A DNA stretch of 64,000 bases from Pleurostoma richardsiae (GCA_030052745.1 JANBVO010000023.1:248001-312000); one strand, 5' to 3'; numbered from the stretch's first letter, positions 20,472-34,249 are shown. Notes: generated by a model from the letters alone, not told the origin. Translations and numbers: made by a program.

Positions 20472-23400
20472 TCAAAACTGGAACATGTTCGCCCCGGACA
20501 TGCCGTCCATAAACCACGGCTCCATCATGACGTACCGCATGCCGTTCTCGTAGCCCTCGACGGGCGCCGTGCCCTCCGTCAGCCCCGCCAGCGTCAGGTC
20601 CATCGCCTGCGCCAGCCCGGCCCCGTCCATCAGCGACGGGTAGTCCAGGTCCGCGTTGAACGAGTTGTTGAGCCACGGCAGCGGGTTGCCCTGCAGGACC
20701 GCCGTCCCCGGGTGGGGGCCGGCCGGCCGGCCACCCGCGGCGTCCGCCCCGGCGACGCCTGCGCCCGGCGCGGAGGACGCGGCAGAGTTGTCCCCAGTCG
20801 AGTCGTACATGAAAGGCTGCCCGTAGTAGAAGTTGGGGGCCATGCCGCCAGGCATGGGGGGGCCAGGGGTCCGGTTGGCGCCGCCGCCTGGCCCGGGCGT
20901 GGAGGCGGCGTGGTCATTGGTGGCGACCTCGGAGAGGAGCTGGAGCGGCGTGTTGGCGGTGCCGGAGTACTCCTGCGGCACCGGCGTCGCCCTAACGGTG
21001 CCTTCCGAGCCCGGTGTGGGTCCGCTTCCGGCGCCAGCTTTGTCGCCGCTGCCGGGAGCGCTCCCTGGCCGTGGCGGCTGGAACGGAGTCCCCGCCTCCT
21101 CGGTCGCGGGACTAGGCCCGCCGGACGCGGCGGTGGCCGCGGTGATTTCCTTGCCCTGCTTCTGGAACCACGAGCGGATCATAACGAGGACGACGAGGAA
21201 CTTGGCGGCGGGGCGGCACTTGTCATCGGCGGCGGTGGCGCGGAACTTGTCAAGCAGGGCGTCGAGGTGCTGCTCGACCTTCATGTGGTCCTTGTTGATG
21301 ACCTTGCCGAGCTCGGAATCGGGGCTCGAGGCAGCGAAGTACATCTTGATGAGCACGACGGTGGCGTACGCGACGCGCACGAAGTTGAAGACGGGCAGAC
21401 AGCGGATGCTGGCCACGTCCATGGCTAGGAAGGTCTCGAAGATGCCGTCGATGGCCGTCAGGCAGGCCGACAGCGCGTTGATATGCGCCGGCGTCAGTGC
21501 CGCGTCGTTGATGAGAGTCTGTGCGAGCGAGTCGGCGCTGAAGGGCGGCTTGAAATCCTCGTGGCCGTCAGTGTGTAGCGCGATCTCGTGCATGTAGAGG
21601 TTCATGACGTAAAAGCTGAGCTTCAGAGATGCTGCCGACATTATTAGCCCAACTGTGTGTGCGATACCTACCCGTGTATGGAAAGTGTGACTTACGATGG
21701 AGCATCTCCTTTGGAACAGACGCCTGGTATCTATCCAGATCCCGCTCAAATCCCCGCAGGGCATACTGTGTCCTCGCATCCGCGATATTGACCACCGCGC
21801 TGGGGTCATCCATCGCAAACTGAACACCAATCTCCTCGGCCAAGCGATGCGTCCAGATCAGATGACACAGATACTTGTCCGACGGCGCAGCCTCGGGCGA
21901 AGTCTCCAGGACATCCATGCATTCGGTCATGAACGGCGTCCACCGGACAAGGTTGGGCCGATGCAGCGCCATGGCCGTATTAGACGTGAGAAAATAACAC
22001 GTCAGCCACGCGCGCCTCGCTTCGATGCTCGTAGGGTCCGGGGGAGGGTGCTTCCTGAACGGATGGTCTCTCCACGTGTAAGGAATGTGCCTCTTATTCT
22101 TCCCGGGCTTCTTCTTTCCAAGACCGATATCCAGCGCCATGACAGCCGCCATGTGCACCAGCTGATAAAACTTGAGCTCCTCGAAATGCTCCGGCGGCCA
22201 GTACCAGATAACCGCGACCTGTATCGCCTGCACCAGCTCGAGGCTCTTCTCGCCGACCACGATGACCTTGTCCGCGATGGTCTGCATCAGCTCCTTGACC
22301 ATGACGCGCTGCACGTTAGGTGTCTCTGAGGACGCCGCCGACATGATCGACAGGAACAGCGTCGGCTTGGACTTGCGCAGTTCTGCGACCGAGTAGCCCT
22401 CGGGGAGAATCACGCCGGGAAGCTGCGGCGACATGAAATCGACGTATCGCGTCCACAGCTCCGCCGCCCGCTCCATCGTGATTATTCCCCTGTCCACAAC
22501 GTCCGAGTACTCGTGACTCCTGCTGCTCTCCTGCGCCAGCGCCGTTGTCTGCGGCGCTAGCGACTGCGTCCCGGATGACGCCGGCGTCTTCTCCTGTGCG
22601 GCGTCCTCGGCCTGGTTCCTACCCTCGGTATACTTCCTCTTCTGCCCCGCCAGTACCATCGGCGGCGGGAACACCGCCCGGGTGTCCTCAGGGGAATATG
22701 GGCTCTGGCTCTGGCCCTGCTGCCTGCGCACCTGCGCCTCCTGGCGCGGCGTGAACCCACCCTGCGCCGCCATCGGGACCGCAGGCACGCCCCATTCGCG
22801 CCTCGCCTGTTCCGGCACCACCGTCGTCGGCGAACCGTACAGCCCGTGGCCCGTCTCCTCCCTGCCCGGCAGCATCCCCCCCGCGCCGGCCCCGGCCCCG
22901 CCTCCAATCCCGCCGCCACCGCCCCTCGTGGCGCTCAGCGTCGCCGTGAGTGCGTCGATCTTCTTCTCCAGCTCCGCGACGCGGCTGTCCGTCTTCTTTT
23001 GGCGCTTGCGCGTCGGCTGCGTGACGACGCAGCTGCGGCCCGCCTTGGCGCACCGCCGGCACGCGCCCTCCGGGTTCGCGGGGTCGGGCTCGCACCGCAC
23101 CTTCAGCCCGCGGCAGGCCTCGCACGCGCGGGGCTTCTTGGGGTCGACGGAGCCCGGGGCGTCGCCGCCGCCGTGCAGGTCATCGTGCGCGAACGAGGGG
23201 GAGGTCGCCGACGGCGGCGACTCGCCGGAAGCAGCTCCGCTGGAGGCGGCGTGGTGGTGGATCCCGGTCGCGATGGCCGGCGTCGCGGCGCTGGCGCTGG
23301 CGGGGGTGGATGGGGAGAACGAAGTCGAGCCCGTGTAGGACGGGCCTGTGGGAGCTTGTTGCTGAGATGCAGCTGCCGTCGTGGATGTGCCGCTCGATTG

Positions 23401-23478
23401 GCCCTGGGCGGAGGTTGCGCTCCGGCCAGTGGAGGTTGGATCCCCCGCTGGCCGGAGCCGCGGGTCGAGGGCGTCCAT
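20472..23478 (-). CDS. Zn2Cys6 fungal-type transcription factor
   Basis: A fungal binuclear zinc-cluster regulator expected to bind CGG-type sites in the nucleus; its target genes cannot be read from sequence. Exons 23478-21696 and 21631-20472 flank a 64-nt intron (GTAAGT donor) and give 980 aa. The zinc cluster is complete: C119, C122, C129, C140, C143 and C150 (C-x2-C-x6-C-x10-C-x2-C-x6-C), with a longer 10-residue middle loop than average. A basic linker (RKRQKK) and short coiled coil (about 165-182, VAELEKKIDALTATL) follow and should mediate dimerisation. Residues about 330-760 form the helical middle homology region (AAELWTRYVDFMSPQLPGVILP, YQLVHMAAVMALDIGLG, RRAWLTCYFLTSNTAMALHRP, split here only by omission). 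The C-terminal 220 residues are Pro/Gly/Ser/Ala-rich. The DNA-binding identity is secure; no subfamily name is claimed. Confidence 0.92.
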
Positions 23479-25134
23479 GACTCCCGATTCAGCCTCTCCG
23501 GCGTCTGTGTCTTTGTTAGTGCTGTATTAAGCACTGGATAAAAGGGGCCTGGTTGTCGGCGTTCGTGAGCCCCGACGATGATGATGACGGGAGACGGGAC
23601 GTTGAGGCGGCGTGATTGTGACCGACCTGCCGATTTTATGGGGGAACGGAGGGTCGGAGTCGACAGTGCTTTTCCTTGACTTACTGTGTCGCCATATCGC
23701 GGGAGACAGACATGCCAACATCCATTGTGCAGAGAACAATATGAGATTTTTCAATTTGAGCATAAAATGAGGCAATCATCCAGGCAAAGTGTAATTAAAG
23801 CACGAATTCCAAGTTATGAGTCGCAATTGCTTTCCTATTCCAACAGGCCAATACATAATATGTGAAAACGCCTTGTACAGCGAGCTCAGGCACCATGTGT
23901 GAGATACACCGTGCCTGTTTCGCCAAGGACCGACCATTCCGACGACGCGGAAATGCTTAGTCAGTGAATGCTCTTCGGGAAACCAGTGGTTCACAACTTG
24001 CACAACTTCACTCCAGATGGGTCGGGGAAACATCACTTTCAAATTCCGGGCCGCGATTTGAAGGTTATTCAGGTGAGGAACTGAATACGGAGGTTAGGCT
24101 TGGAGACCTTGTAGCTCCGTGCTCTACTTTACCCCACGGCGCTTGTCGAAGACATGTCAGTCATGGGGGAGTTCTTGTAAGTTGCTCGTATTGTAGCCTA
24201 TGTCATCCAATCCAACCTTGTCTCGTCTCTTCTCATACAATATCCTGAGTTCTCATGCCTCCATTAGGGGCCTCTCGTCCTGGTCCTAATCCCGCATCCC
24301 GTCGTCCCATCTTCTTTTCGTATCCAGCAATCTGGGTAGGTTCGTCGAGAATAAAATACAGAAGATACAAGAGACAGGGAGATGGATGGTCGAAGCCACA
24401 CATTGGAAAGACAAAACATGCAAGAAATGTGCCATTGTCCCCCCACGATTCGGAGAGGGCATAGCAAAACACCCCAGAACGCCATGCTTTGGTGCTAAGC
24501 GCAGCACAATAGCTACGCCACCGGGACGGGGAGATGTCCAGCCAGCAATGGATCCCTTCAAATTTTGTTGATTCGGAGGGTAGCACGTTGGACATCCGAT
24601 CGAGTCGACGATTTTCTTGCAAATGAAGATTTGCATGGGAAGGTGGGTAATGTACAAGCGTTCCCTGTTCTGGATTGTGCCACCTATTCTCCAAGTCATC
24701 GTCACGCACTTTCTCCTCGGCCGTAGAGAAGTATGCTTTCGGTTCCGGTAGACTTGAGATGGATGTGAATCCAAGTCTCTCCGCAAAGACACCGCTCTCT
24801 GATGTCGCCGAGGTTGATCATGATTAGCCAATAGGGTTGGGATAGACGCTAGGCGCCGGTCCGTAGTCGTCGTGTGTATCCATGTAAAGATCTGGGATAT
24901 ATCCTTCCAAAATGTCGTAGATATTTCGCGAACACCGAGTGCTGTAATATTTCAGGCGAACGTCATGGCAGGGAAAAGAGTGCAGGAGCAGAAAAAAATG
25001 GTATCTCCAAAATAAAACAAGCCGCCAGATGGCTAACGAATGCAAGTAGCTGAATGTGCAAAAAAAAGAAAGGATTCGGCGCAGCCCCCAAGTAAAGGTC
25101 TGCGGAAATGCTCGTGAAAGGTGACAACGTCCAT
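23479..25134. other. Spacer upstream of the Zn2Cys6 gene and downstream of the RhoGAP gene
   Basis: Holds the regulator's promoter (right of 23478) and the RhoGAP 3' UTR (left of 25135). Minus-strand frames of 158-181 codons at 24233-24831 have atypical composition and no recognisable domain. Nothing else is supported. Confidence 0.45.
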
Positions 25135-28100
25135 TTAGAAATGCGTTTCTTCACGGAGACGGCTCCGCGACCCTTGCGGGTTAAGAGTCAAGCCTCCACC
25201 CATGAAGATGGCACTCTCGCGACGATTAGCTTTCGTGCCGTATGCCTGATCATAACCGGAAGGAGCAAGACCTCCAGACTCATAGAGAGGACGGTCGTAT
25301 CCAGGGTTGCCCCGACCTGAGGGCGGTGTCTGCAGTTGCGTCGGATCAAACCCCTGGGGCACTACAAAACCGCTCTCATAGGCGGGCCGCGCCGAGACTT
25401 GTGAGTTGACACTCTGCTGTGCGAGATACTGCGGCTCATATGTTATCGGACGAGCTGCAGGCGGCGGAGTTGGCGTGCCTCTCATCTGCTGGAGATTCTG
25501 AAGTGGGTTGAGCCCGGCAGGGGGTGGCGTGGGGCTGCTACGCTGACCCTCCTGGAGAGCCTCCATCAAGCGTTGGCGATGCGGAGATTCACGGTTGCCG
25601 GACGTTGCCGGACGCGGGAATGGATCAACAGACGGCCGGGACTCTTCCTCGGTGATAGGGGATGGCAGTTCATACTCCTCCGGCTCGATACCGAATATTC
25701 CCTCGTAGTTCTGTAGGAACATGGCGAAGACCGGCGCTGGGATATTGAGAGTCGGAGAAAAGACAATTCCGACATTGCGAACTGTCATCTTGTTCATATC
25801 GGCGTTGTTGATGATCTTGATCAAGAACGCTATGAGGTACTTCAGAAGCGTTGCATTGGCCTGAGGAAGCCTCTGAACGAGCTCACTGAGCGCAGCAATC
25901 TTCTCCCTCTGGTTAGACAGCTCCGTTACAGAGAGAAACTCGAGATGGAGGTCCCTAGTCAGGATCGTAGTTGGCAGCTCCCGTAGGTACAACTTCAGAA
26001 GAGAAGCGACTGCGTGGATGTCGTGATACTGCGTATCTGCCAGGAGGTCGATATCACTCTGATTGTTGAATCTCTCACGCAGTTGCTTAATCACCACGTT
26101 AGAACCGCTCAGCCGGAAGATGCCCTCTTCCAGTATCGCGTTCTTCGCATCGAGATATTGAATGCACCGATAGACGACTGCTGGAAGAGGCACGCTGACG
26201 TCGGTGGGAGAATTGTATCTCACGGCCTCTGCCAGCGGAGCTCCGAACACTTGGCGGACAGGGCCGGAATAGACGACATTGCCACCACTGGATCCGCTGC
26301 TCTCGCCGAACAGTGAATCCCCTCCGTCACTCGACGTCCTCGTTTTAGTGCCGAAACCGAAGAAGCTGCGCTTCCTAGCCTTCTTCTCGTCGGCATTGGG
26401 AGGAGCTAGACCGCCGATCTTGTTTCCCCAGGACGCAGAGTCAGATATCACCTGAGGGTCCCGTGGGGCAGAGATGGTATAGGATGGTTGTGGGTCGTGA
26501 TCTCCTCCAGCAGTTCTTGGTCTCCCTGGAGCACCTTGTGGAGCATCTCCTTGCTTAGTAGTGTCATAGCTGACACTGATCAAGGTGTCTGAGCTGTCCT
26601 TCTGTTGATGCTGCTGCGGCCTGGCTGAGGACTGCGCCTTCTTTTTACTAGAATTTGACCCATTGCCACGCTCGTTTCCAGAGCCATGTCGGTCATGGGC
26701 TTTGCTGTCCCTGGGATCTTCGTCGTCTGGATCACGGTAGTCAATCCAGCGCAGCAACGTATCGACCCACTGATCACGCTCCCTATCGCTCTCTGCACAG
26801 AGCACGTGTTTAACAAGGGCGGATGAGTCCTTCTTTTTGGGCTCCAAGATCAAGAAAGCATGCCGATACTGGTTATCGGCCTCCTCCGTAACGTTCTGGC
26901 CACGCGAAGGCGACTGGCTCTCATTCTGGTGAGACTGCTTGCCGATCTGGGCATTCTGCAGCTTAATTGTACCCAGATGTGCTCCTCCGGGAGTCTCGTA
27001 GTATTTGAGGTGGGGTCCATCGAGAATGAAGAACCTTGCCTTCCAGCCTCCAAAGTTCTTGCCTCGTTTCGTCAGGTAGCCGCTCCGGAACGGACGGCCT
27101 CCAGGACCCACGTTTCTCGCCGTCTCATGGACAGAGCTGCTGGCGGAACCGGTCTCATCCGCGTTCGGCGGCAGTGTGTTGCAGGACAGGTACTTGCACA
27201 GTTCCAGTGCGGTGGTCTGGTCCAGGGGTGTATCGAGCAACTCAGCAAGATACTGATCGAGAGCTTGGCGCCGAGCATCTAGTTTGGCAGGAGCATGGCC
27301 GGTGAAGAGGTTCCTGTCTGGGGTCTTGGCAGTGAAGGCCGAGCATTGCTTCAACCGCGAGTCAAGTTTGACTAACGAGGAAGTATCCTTTTCAACACGC
27401 CACAATTCTCCGCCGTCTGCCCTGGAAAGGATGGCAAGAGTGAAGACGGGGTCTTCCTCCAACTGAGTAAGTGACATGAGACTTGCTCGAGAAGGCTTCA
27501 TTCGTGACGAAGCAACCTTGATATGTATAGATGGCAAGGCATTGGGCGGCAGGAGCAGATCAGGATATTCTTCTGTCATCAGGCCCTTGTACACTCGAGT
27601 TCGCCCAACTGGGCTCTCTCGACTCGTAGTCGTAGGGCTGGAAGCAGTCGCAACATCCACAGCTCTTTGAGCAGCCGCCAAAGGCTTTACAGTCGACAAA
27701 TCTTCATTTTCATTGCTCGGGGGCGTGGCAAGCGGAGTATTAGGTGGTAGTGGAATGGGTTGTCGAGGTGGACGAGGCGACAGTGGGGCAGCTGGAATAC
27801 CACGGGGAGACAACGGCGGAGAGCTCATTGGTGACCTCAAGCCCATCGGTCGGGGGCTTAATGGCAAGCCTGGGCTCATCAGCGGTGCTGATACCTGATA
27901 TTCCACAGGACCACCGCTCAACACGCCGGCGAGAGACGCCTGCATGTGTTCCCGCTGTGACATGCCTTGAGGGACCGCTCGAGGACTCGCAGGCGCCAGA
28001 GTCTGCCTCGTCTCAGATGAGGCGTCCTTCGGTGTTCCCTTGGCGCTACTGCTCTTTTTGCTCTTCTTTGACAAGCTACGCATCTCTGCCTCCTGAAGAG

Positions 28101-30086
28101 CAATAATTTCACGTGCTGTGTCATCTTCTTCTCTCGTCTTCCGCCGACCGCGCTTCTCGACAACGATCTCGTCAACCTCAAGAATGTCATCGTAGTCAGA
28201 GTCGGTCTCAAAATCCTCGTCCGGCGGTATCGTTGGGCTAGGCCTGGCGTCCCGCAACTGTAGGGGGGCCGGTGGCGGCTTTCTAGGCGGGGGCGCTGAT
28301 GGCGGAGCAAACTGAGATACACCTTCATCACCGACGGACGTCACCTCAAAGGGCGCAGGGTGAGGAGCGGCGGTCGGTGGTGCAGGAGGAGGCACACGAG
28401 GTGGCCCACCTGGGAGACTTCGAGAAGGAGGAAGCCCAATGATGATTGGCAAGTCCTTCGCTGCATCTGACTCCTTGCGAGCGGTTTCTGCATCGCGTTC
28501 CTGGGCTTCATGATCGAATTGATCGAGAGCATGCTCTGAAGCTCTGGGCATGGCGTGAGACGGGTCTAGCATATCGCCCACTGCCGAAGGGGGGGCGTAG
28601 ATAGGATGGTCAGCAGGAGGTGTGATCGGATATGGTGCCAAGGTCATGTCGACGGGAGACAGCTTCTGACTGTCGGAATCAAGACCAGGAGAGGCGGGAA
28701 TCTCAAGCACCTGTTCCTTTGGCTTCTCGATGTCGACCTTCGGAAGAGCGGGTTTCGTCGCTGCACTAGTTTCTTTTGAAGACGTTGTCGTGATTGATGG
28801 AAGCGGTAGAACCTCCTGAGCAACAACTTCTTTGAGCTTTTTCCGATACTTCTCCTTATCCTTGAGCGCTCTCTCCAGGTCCTTGTTCAGACCAAGGATC
28901 ATGGCCCTTTGCTTGTCAACCAACCGCCATAACTGGGCATTTTGCTGCGCTTGCGACTGCTTTTCTTTCAGGAGGTATTGTATCACCGCCTGCGGGCTAC
29001 CGGCAGCCTTGATCAATTTCTCGATGTCAGCAGGGCTGCTTCCACTCTCCTGTGAGTTTTTGTGAGAATGCGAGCCTGCAGAGATGGAAGATATGGCCGA
29101 GTCGATAGATGAGTTTCTCGGCACGCTCTTGGCAGCCTCGACGCGGGAAGAACCAGCCATTGTGGGCGACGAAGCTATTGTCGAGGCGCCGAGAGGCCTC
29201 TTTGTCAGGACGGAGTCGGAAGCACTTCGAGTATCATTCGAATCACGCGCGGACAATGGTCTAAAAAGAAACAGTCAGCCGAGTCAAGACTTGATAGAAC
29301 TGAATCTAGGACAAGGACTCTCTGTTGATGGACGAACCCTCTTATCTTCTCGTCATCGGGTGATGAAGACCTCGATGAGCCGCTGTGATAGTATGACTGC
29401 TCAGTAGCATGCAGGTCGTTGAGATTGTCTCGCGGAGAGCGCGGAGATCTGGGGCTGGTGGTGACGATCTGTGGCACCACACCGCTGGCGAGGGGTCGGG
29501 CTTCGAAGGTGAAGCTCGACTTGCTCGGACTCGCGCTTGCTGGAGGAGAGATCGCGGTGCTATTATGGAGAGGACTTGGTGGAGGCTTTCGGTGGAATCT
29601 GGAGTAGAGACGGGTCAGATCAACGTATTGCGCATCACGGTAGAAGAGCCAAGGAGAATCCCACAGCAGGGCCCAATGACCAGCACCAAGCACGATTGTA
29701 GGGGAAGAGGTGATGGCGTGTCCTCGCAAGCCGAGCGGTTCTTTCTGTCCTGCAGCCACCTACAAGGCCAAGACCGGAGTATTGGGACGCGTGTAGGGAC
29801 GAGAGGCACGGGGTCCAGGACAATCGGAAACGGAAACACAAGAGATCGGAGTGGGCCTCGCCCGGGTCTTTACTTACCTAGAGCCTGTCGAGTGTGTTGG
29901 GCTGTCGAAGGAGTAAGAGGAGTCGGCGAGGTCAAGGGGACGGCTCTGGGATCTTCCTATTGTAGGGCTGTCCTGGTTGGAGGAGGGCGAGGAGGAGAAA
30001 GAGGAGACAGAGGCAGCATTTGGCAGGGACTGCTGAGCGTCTGACCGAGGCTGGCTACCTGCACTCTGGAGCGCAAGCTGCGACAT
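25135..30086 (-). CDS. BEM3: BEM3-like Rho GTPase-activating protein (PX-PH-RhoGAP)
   Basis: Bem3-type proteins stimulate GTP hydrolysis by Cdc42/Rho at sites of polarised growth. Three exons, 30086-29878, 29598-29338 and 29260-25135, join with closing phases to 1531 aa; introns are 279 and 77 nt. Residues 1-160 are Ser/Pro-rich. A short coiled coil follows near 250-300 (QLWRLVDKQRAMILGLNKDLE), then a proline-rich disordered region. A PX phosphoinositide-binding domain lies at about 735-850, a PH domain at about 882-997 (RSGYLTKRGKNFGGWKARFF) and the RhoGAP domain at about 1162-1345. The last has the arginine-finger motif EEGIFRLSG and the NVGIVFSPTLN block. The order PX-PH-RhoGAP equals that of yeast Bem3. 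The true start lies upstream of the long main exon, supported by the in-frame serine-rich exons. The symbol is by homology of architecture; the PX domain is the more divergent part. Confidence 0.9.
29599..29877 (-). other. Long first intron of the BEM3-like gene
   Basis: A 279-nt intron, far longer than most introns in this window. It has a GTAAGT donor at 29877 and an acceptor AG at 29600-29599 after a CTCTACTCC tract. It contains an ATG-poor, C/G-mixed sequence and no obvious nested gene. Confidence 0.6.
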
Positions 30087-30325
30087 GGTCCGCTATGCGA
30101 AGGCGTGTGGATGTGTAGAGGCGGGCTTGGCGGCCAATTGGTGAGGGAGGAGAGCCGGAGGGTCAGAGCTCAATGCAGGACAACCTCGCAGAGGTTTCGG
30201 AGTGCCTGGATGACCCTGATTGACGTCGCATATGATTATTACTCGCCCGGCACGGCAACGGCCTTGTCGCCCAAGTTTTCCCAACAGCAGCACACCGCAG
30301 CTGCGTAAGACAGGGCAGACAGATC

Positions 30326-30344
30326 GACTGACTGACTGACTGAC
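30326..30344. repeat. GACT tetranucleotide tandem repeat
   Basis: Nearly five copies of GACT in a row, 0.24 kb upstream of the BEM3-like ATG. A simple microsatellite. Confidence 0.85.
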
Positions 30345-31170
30345 AAGGAGACGCAGGCAGCCCGAGGAGCGCGTAAATGACCAGAGAAAAATGAGAGACA
30401 CCGGCAGAAAAGAAGCACAGAGCTAAGATGATAGTAGACAGGCTGACAGAGCCGATAATGGGGACCCCCCTGATGCAAGGCAATGGTACCACCACTACCG
30501 GAGAGAAAAACACAGGCGGCGGCACACTAAAAAAGGGCCCAAAAGGGGCGAACGGTGACGGTGGTGGTCAGCACCACAGCACCAAAGCACCAGGTGCGCC
30601 AGTTCCATCTTCCTTTCACGAGCTCACACGTGCGATCTCTGCGTACTGCGTCCTACGAGGCGAGGTACCTTACCTTCTTACCTTTCGTTGTAGGGCCAAT
30701 GTCCTCCTTGTTACTCCGTCTCTGGTTGTCAGTTGTCACCGCCGATGCTTGCTCTCTACGGATTATGTCCCGCACCCCGTATTCGATGAGATATCCTACT
30801 AACTATGTATAATATCCCGCTGCCGCTCGAACAGAACGAGTGAGACATCGTCCCCGTCTGACGGCTCCCGCGCCTATTCACCCCCTTGCCTCGTCCTTGA
30901 CTCCTTGGCAGCACCTGCTCTCCTCGTGCCGGATAAGACTGATAAGCGTGAGACACTGGACGGAGTCCGGTCATCATGATCGTCGCCCCTCAGGAGGACC
31001 CTGAAGATGGCAATGTCTGTCTCCTCCTGGGGGGCACTGGGGCAAAAAGGGGGGGATGCCATGGCCGAGGATCACAATCGAGACGGTGCCTGTATCTGCA
31101 ATCTGTACCTGAGAGATCCGACTCGGATGCATCTCGTTCTGTTCACGCGCTTTCCCCTTGCGGCAACGGT

Positions 31171-31203
31171 GCATGCAGCTTCTGCAGCTGCTGCAGCTGC
31201 TGC
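31171..31203. repeat. GCA/GCT trinucleotide-rich repeat
   Basis: An imperfect array of GCA and GCT triplets (self-complementary CTGCAG units) in non-coding sequence. Confidence 0.7.
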
Positions 31204-34200
31204 GAATGAGAGCAGGGACCCTCATGCAGAGGTACCTGGCACCACTAACAGCCGCTACTGGGGCGGTCTGTCTCTGTCCGTCCGTCTGTCTTAGGCCCCA
31301 CCCCACTTCATGAAACGACAAGGCAGGTAGATAAGCACTATAATTAGCCCAGGCGGTACATCTAACCTTGGTGTATCCTCCGGGGCATCTAATTTATCGA
31401 CACTCGAGCAAACAGCGGAAGATAACACCTTACGTGTCGTGTAAAGAGGCCGTTTCTCCGAGTTTTATGTCTTCTTCCGTCGTCACTCTCAGCATCACCT
31501 TGTGGACTCTCCGCTTATGTTTGTTCCATCTGCGTGCTGACCTCGCTGAGCGGCGTCAAGCTCAGCGATCGTCAGCTTCCTGATGCGGTCTGTTAAACAG
31601 TTACACCGCACCCAGACCTTGTCGGACATGGGCAGGGCCCTTTAATTAAGTTCCAGGCACAGGCTCCGGGGTCGCGCAGCACGAGGTTTGGGGTGCATGG
31701 CCAATAAGACACCGGGATCTGAAGAGGTGTCGGGCAACCTCGAGCAGTGCTGTGTCGCTTTCTCAAACCGCAACGCCTTTCAGAGCCTCTCCACACAAAG
31801 GCACGTCAGAATGGCCAGACTGCACAGCGCGGGTCCTCTCGAGATCCGCTCTCTACCAAGGAACCTACCAGCGCTATGAGACGACTCTGCTCAGGTCATC
31901 CGTTCGTTCCATTGTGGGCCGTCATCAGCGGCCTCTTCGGCAAACAAGCTGGTTCCGTCCCTGACTAACGCGATGTCAGGTCAGGCCGGATGAAAAGGTG
32001 TGCACTTTGGCATCTGCCCGGCCGAGGCTCCCGGCAGCGCTCCCTCCTGTATCATGCAGGAGGTTGACACCGCTCCTGCAAGCACCAGAGCCCTACTGAC
32101 ATCGATTGCCGTTTGTTGTCACCATGCATGCAGTGCAGACCAGCAGCAGGGTTCTGCCATGAAGAAGCGCCCGTAGTCTCTTCGGAGGGATAGCTTGGAC
32201 AGCTTCGACAGTGCCTACTGCAAGCATCCGCTGTGCTACCAAACGATTCTCCGCTGAAGCCACATATCGAGTGTTGGTATCGAATAGGTTTCCACGATTA
32301 CAGTCCCAAGTGCCGGGATAGCCGCCCTTCCGGACTAGCAATTTCTTTGATTTGCCCCCGTCGCCTCCGGTCTCTCTTGAGACCCGTGACGATTCCTGAT
32401 ATCACGTCAAGGTTAGGGACCCCTGTTCATCTTAGCGACAGCCAATCCCGAAGCCGCGAGGTCGACCTGTCAAAAGAGACGGAGACAACAGAGATGGCAG
32501 ACAGGTAATGAATGAGATTTACAACATATATCCATGAAACAGAAACAGCTCAAAGAAATTTGAGGTCTGGCCTCGCCAGGTCGGACAAATTTCGTCTGTT
32601 TCCCGAGAGCTCTTGTCAAAAAGTTTTGTTTCCGAACCGAACAGTCATTCAAGCGCCCAATGGGCAAACATCGTGATCGACCCGAGCGCTTGAAGAAACC
32701 CGCACCATCCTCGCTCGACCCAGCGACTACAGTAGGACACGCGCATGCTTTGTCCTGTTTTTAGTCTACGTGTTTCATGGCCTACTAGACCTGGTCTTGC
32801 CTGCAGGATGTCCCTTACTTCCCGCGAATGTTTCTATTTCGCAAGCGAGGACTGATAGCCTATCCTTCGCCCGATGGACCTTTATTCATCTTTATCGAAG
32901 TTCCCCGGCTGACTGCATCATCATTGCAATACGGATAGAGGCCGTCCGGAGCGGGCATGACTTGTCCCGGCGCGGCCGGTCACAGGCAGAGTGCTCAGCC
33001 CCTTTCGAACACTGCCGTCTCTCGCCGGAACTTGGCCAGTCCGCTCCCACCGGTGCTCGGCTCCCCCGACGATGTGGGAGGCTGCATGTGACGTCGTCAC
33101 CTTGACATGTTCCGTTGAGCCTTGGCTTTGCCTGAAAAAGAAGCAGCCTATCGGCGCACTGCCTCACTCTCATCGGTCACTGAAGAATGGCGGTGTGATG
33201 AGCCTGCGTGCTGCTTAAAACCCCTATTCGTCTCGCTTCGGTGTTGCCTCTCGTATATACTGCCCGTCTATTATCAGAGGCCGGCATACTAGGATACGCT
33301 CTCAGCCTTCTCAGTCGGTCTATACTCTCACTCCTATCTCTGCAAGCCCCCAAAGCGTGGCAGAGGCACATTGGTTGTCGTGCTTGACGAAGGTGTCGCT
33401 GAAGGCGGCACCTGCAGGTGACTTGAAGAGCTTCACGTGGACTGCAGATGGCTTGATTGGCCTGTGGCCCCTGAGTCCGACATTGTTCGGGCCGCAGTGA
33501 TGGGACACCATCTTCAGCAGCGAACCAATGTGACATGCCGTTCCTCCCTTCCCTTTCGCGGGATGGTTCCCAAAGAGGTGGTTTGAAACGGGAGCTTACG
33601 TGCATTATGAGTTACGACAGTCGGACTGCTCATCCATTGCGGTTCCATCTCAACGACATGCGCAAGCCACGTATTTCTGTAGGAACATTCCTGCTTTTTT
33701 TCTGCTTGGTGATCATTGTACCTTCTGCAGCCTCTCCGCAGGTAACGTAGTAACTGCGTCGTTTCTGGGCCTGCAAGGCTTTTACATCCGTCTTGTCGGT
33801 CTCCGACGCACCCACTGATGCGGCGTGGAGGGACATTCTCTACGATTTTGCCTTTCTCTCTCCGAGAGCTCTGACGAAATCAGCTGCGTCCACACAGATG
33901 CCGAGAGCCGTTTACAGCACAGCGAACTGGCTGCCCCAGCGGAGAATGAACAGTAGCATGACCTCCCCAGTAACAGCCCCAAGGAGTCTTGAAGTTCCGG
34001 CGTCAAAGCGCAGTCCTAAGGGTCGAGTTTCCGGGGCGCAGCGGCAAGCACGCGACATGTATACGACATCCCTCCGGATCCGAGAGGCTGGAGAGAGAGA
34101 TCGCCCGAAACAGCACATCTCTTCGAGATGATTTTCAAGCTTATGAGCTGAGCTTGGTTCTTGAAAGGAGCCCGGACCTGGACGGAAAGGTCCCGAAAGC

Positions 34201-34249
34201 CACTATGCGAGTGTTGGACGGCGATCTTGGACAAGGGCCGAGACGTATT

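Noticed and set aside
19831-20676. 281-codon minus-strand frame
   Set aside because: Overlaps the last exon of the Zn2Cys6 gene in a different frame and continues into its 3' flank.
20712-21428. 238-codon frame on the plus strand
   Set aside because: Antisense to the GC-rich Zn2Cys6 regulator exon; composition is Gly/Arg/Val-rich shadow with no domain.
22682-23541. Plus-strand frames of 210-231 codons
   Set aside because: Shadows of the zinc-cluster N-terminus on the other strand; GC-rich third positions keep them open.
24233-24831. Minus-strand frames of 158-181 codons
   Set aside because: No domain, several overlapping alternatives, and sequence AT-richer than exons; probably 3' flank of the RhoGAP gene.
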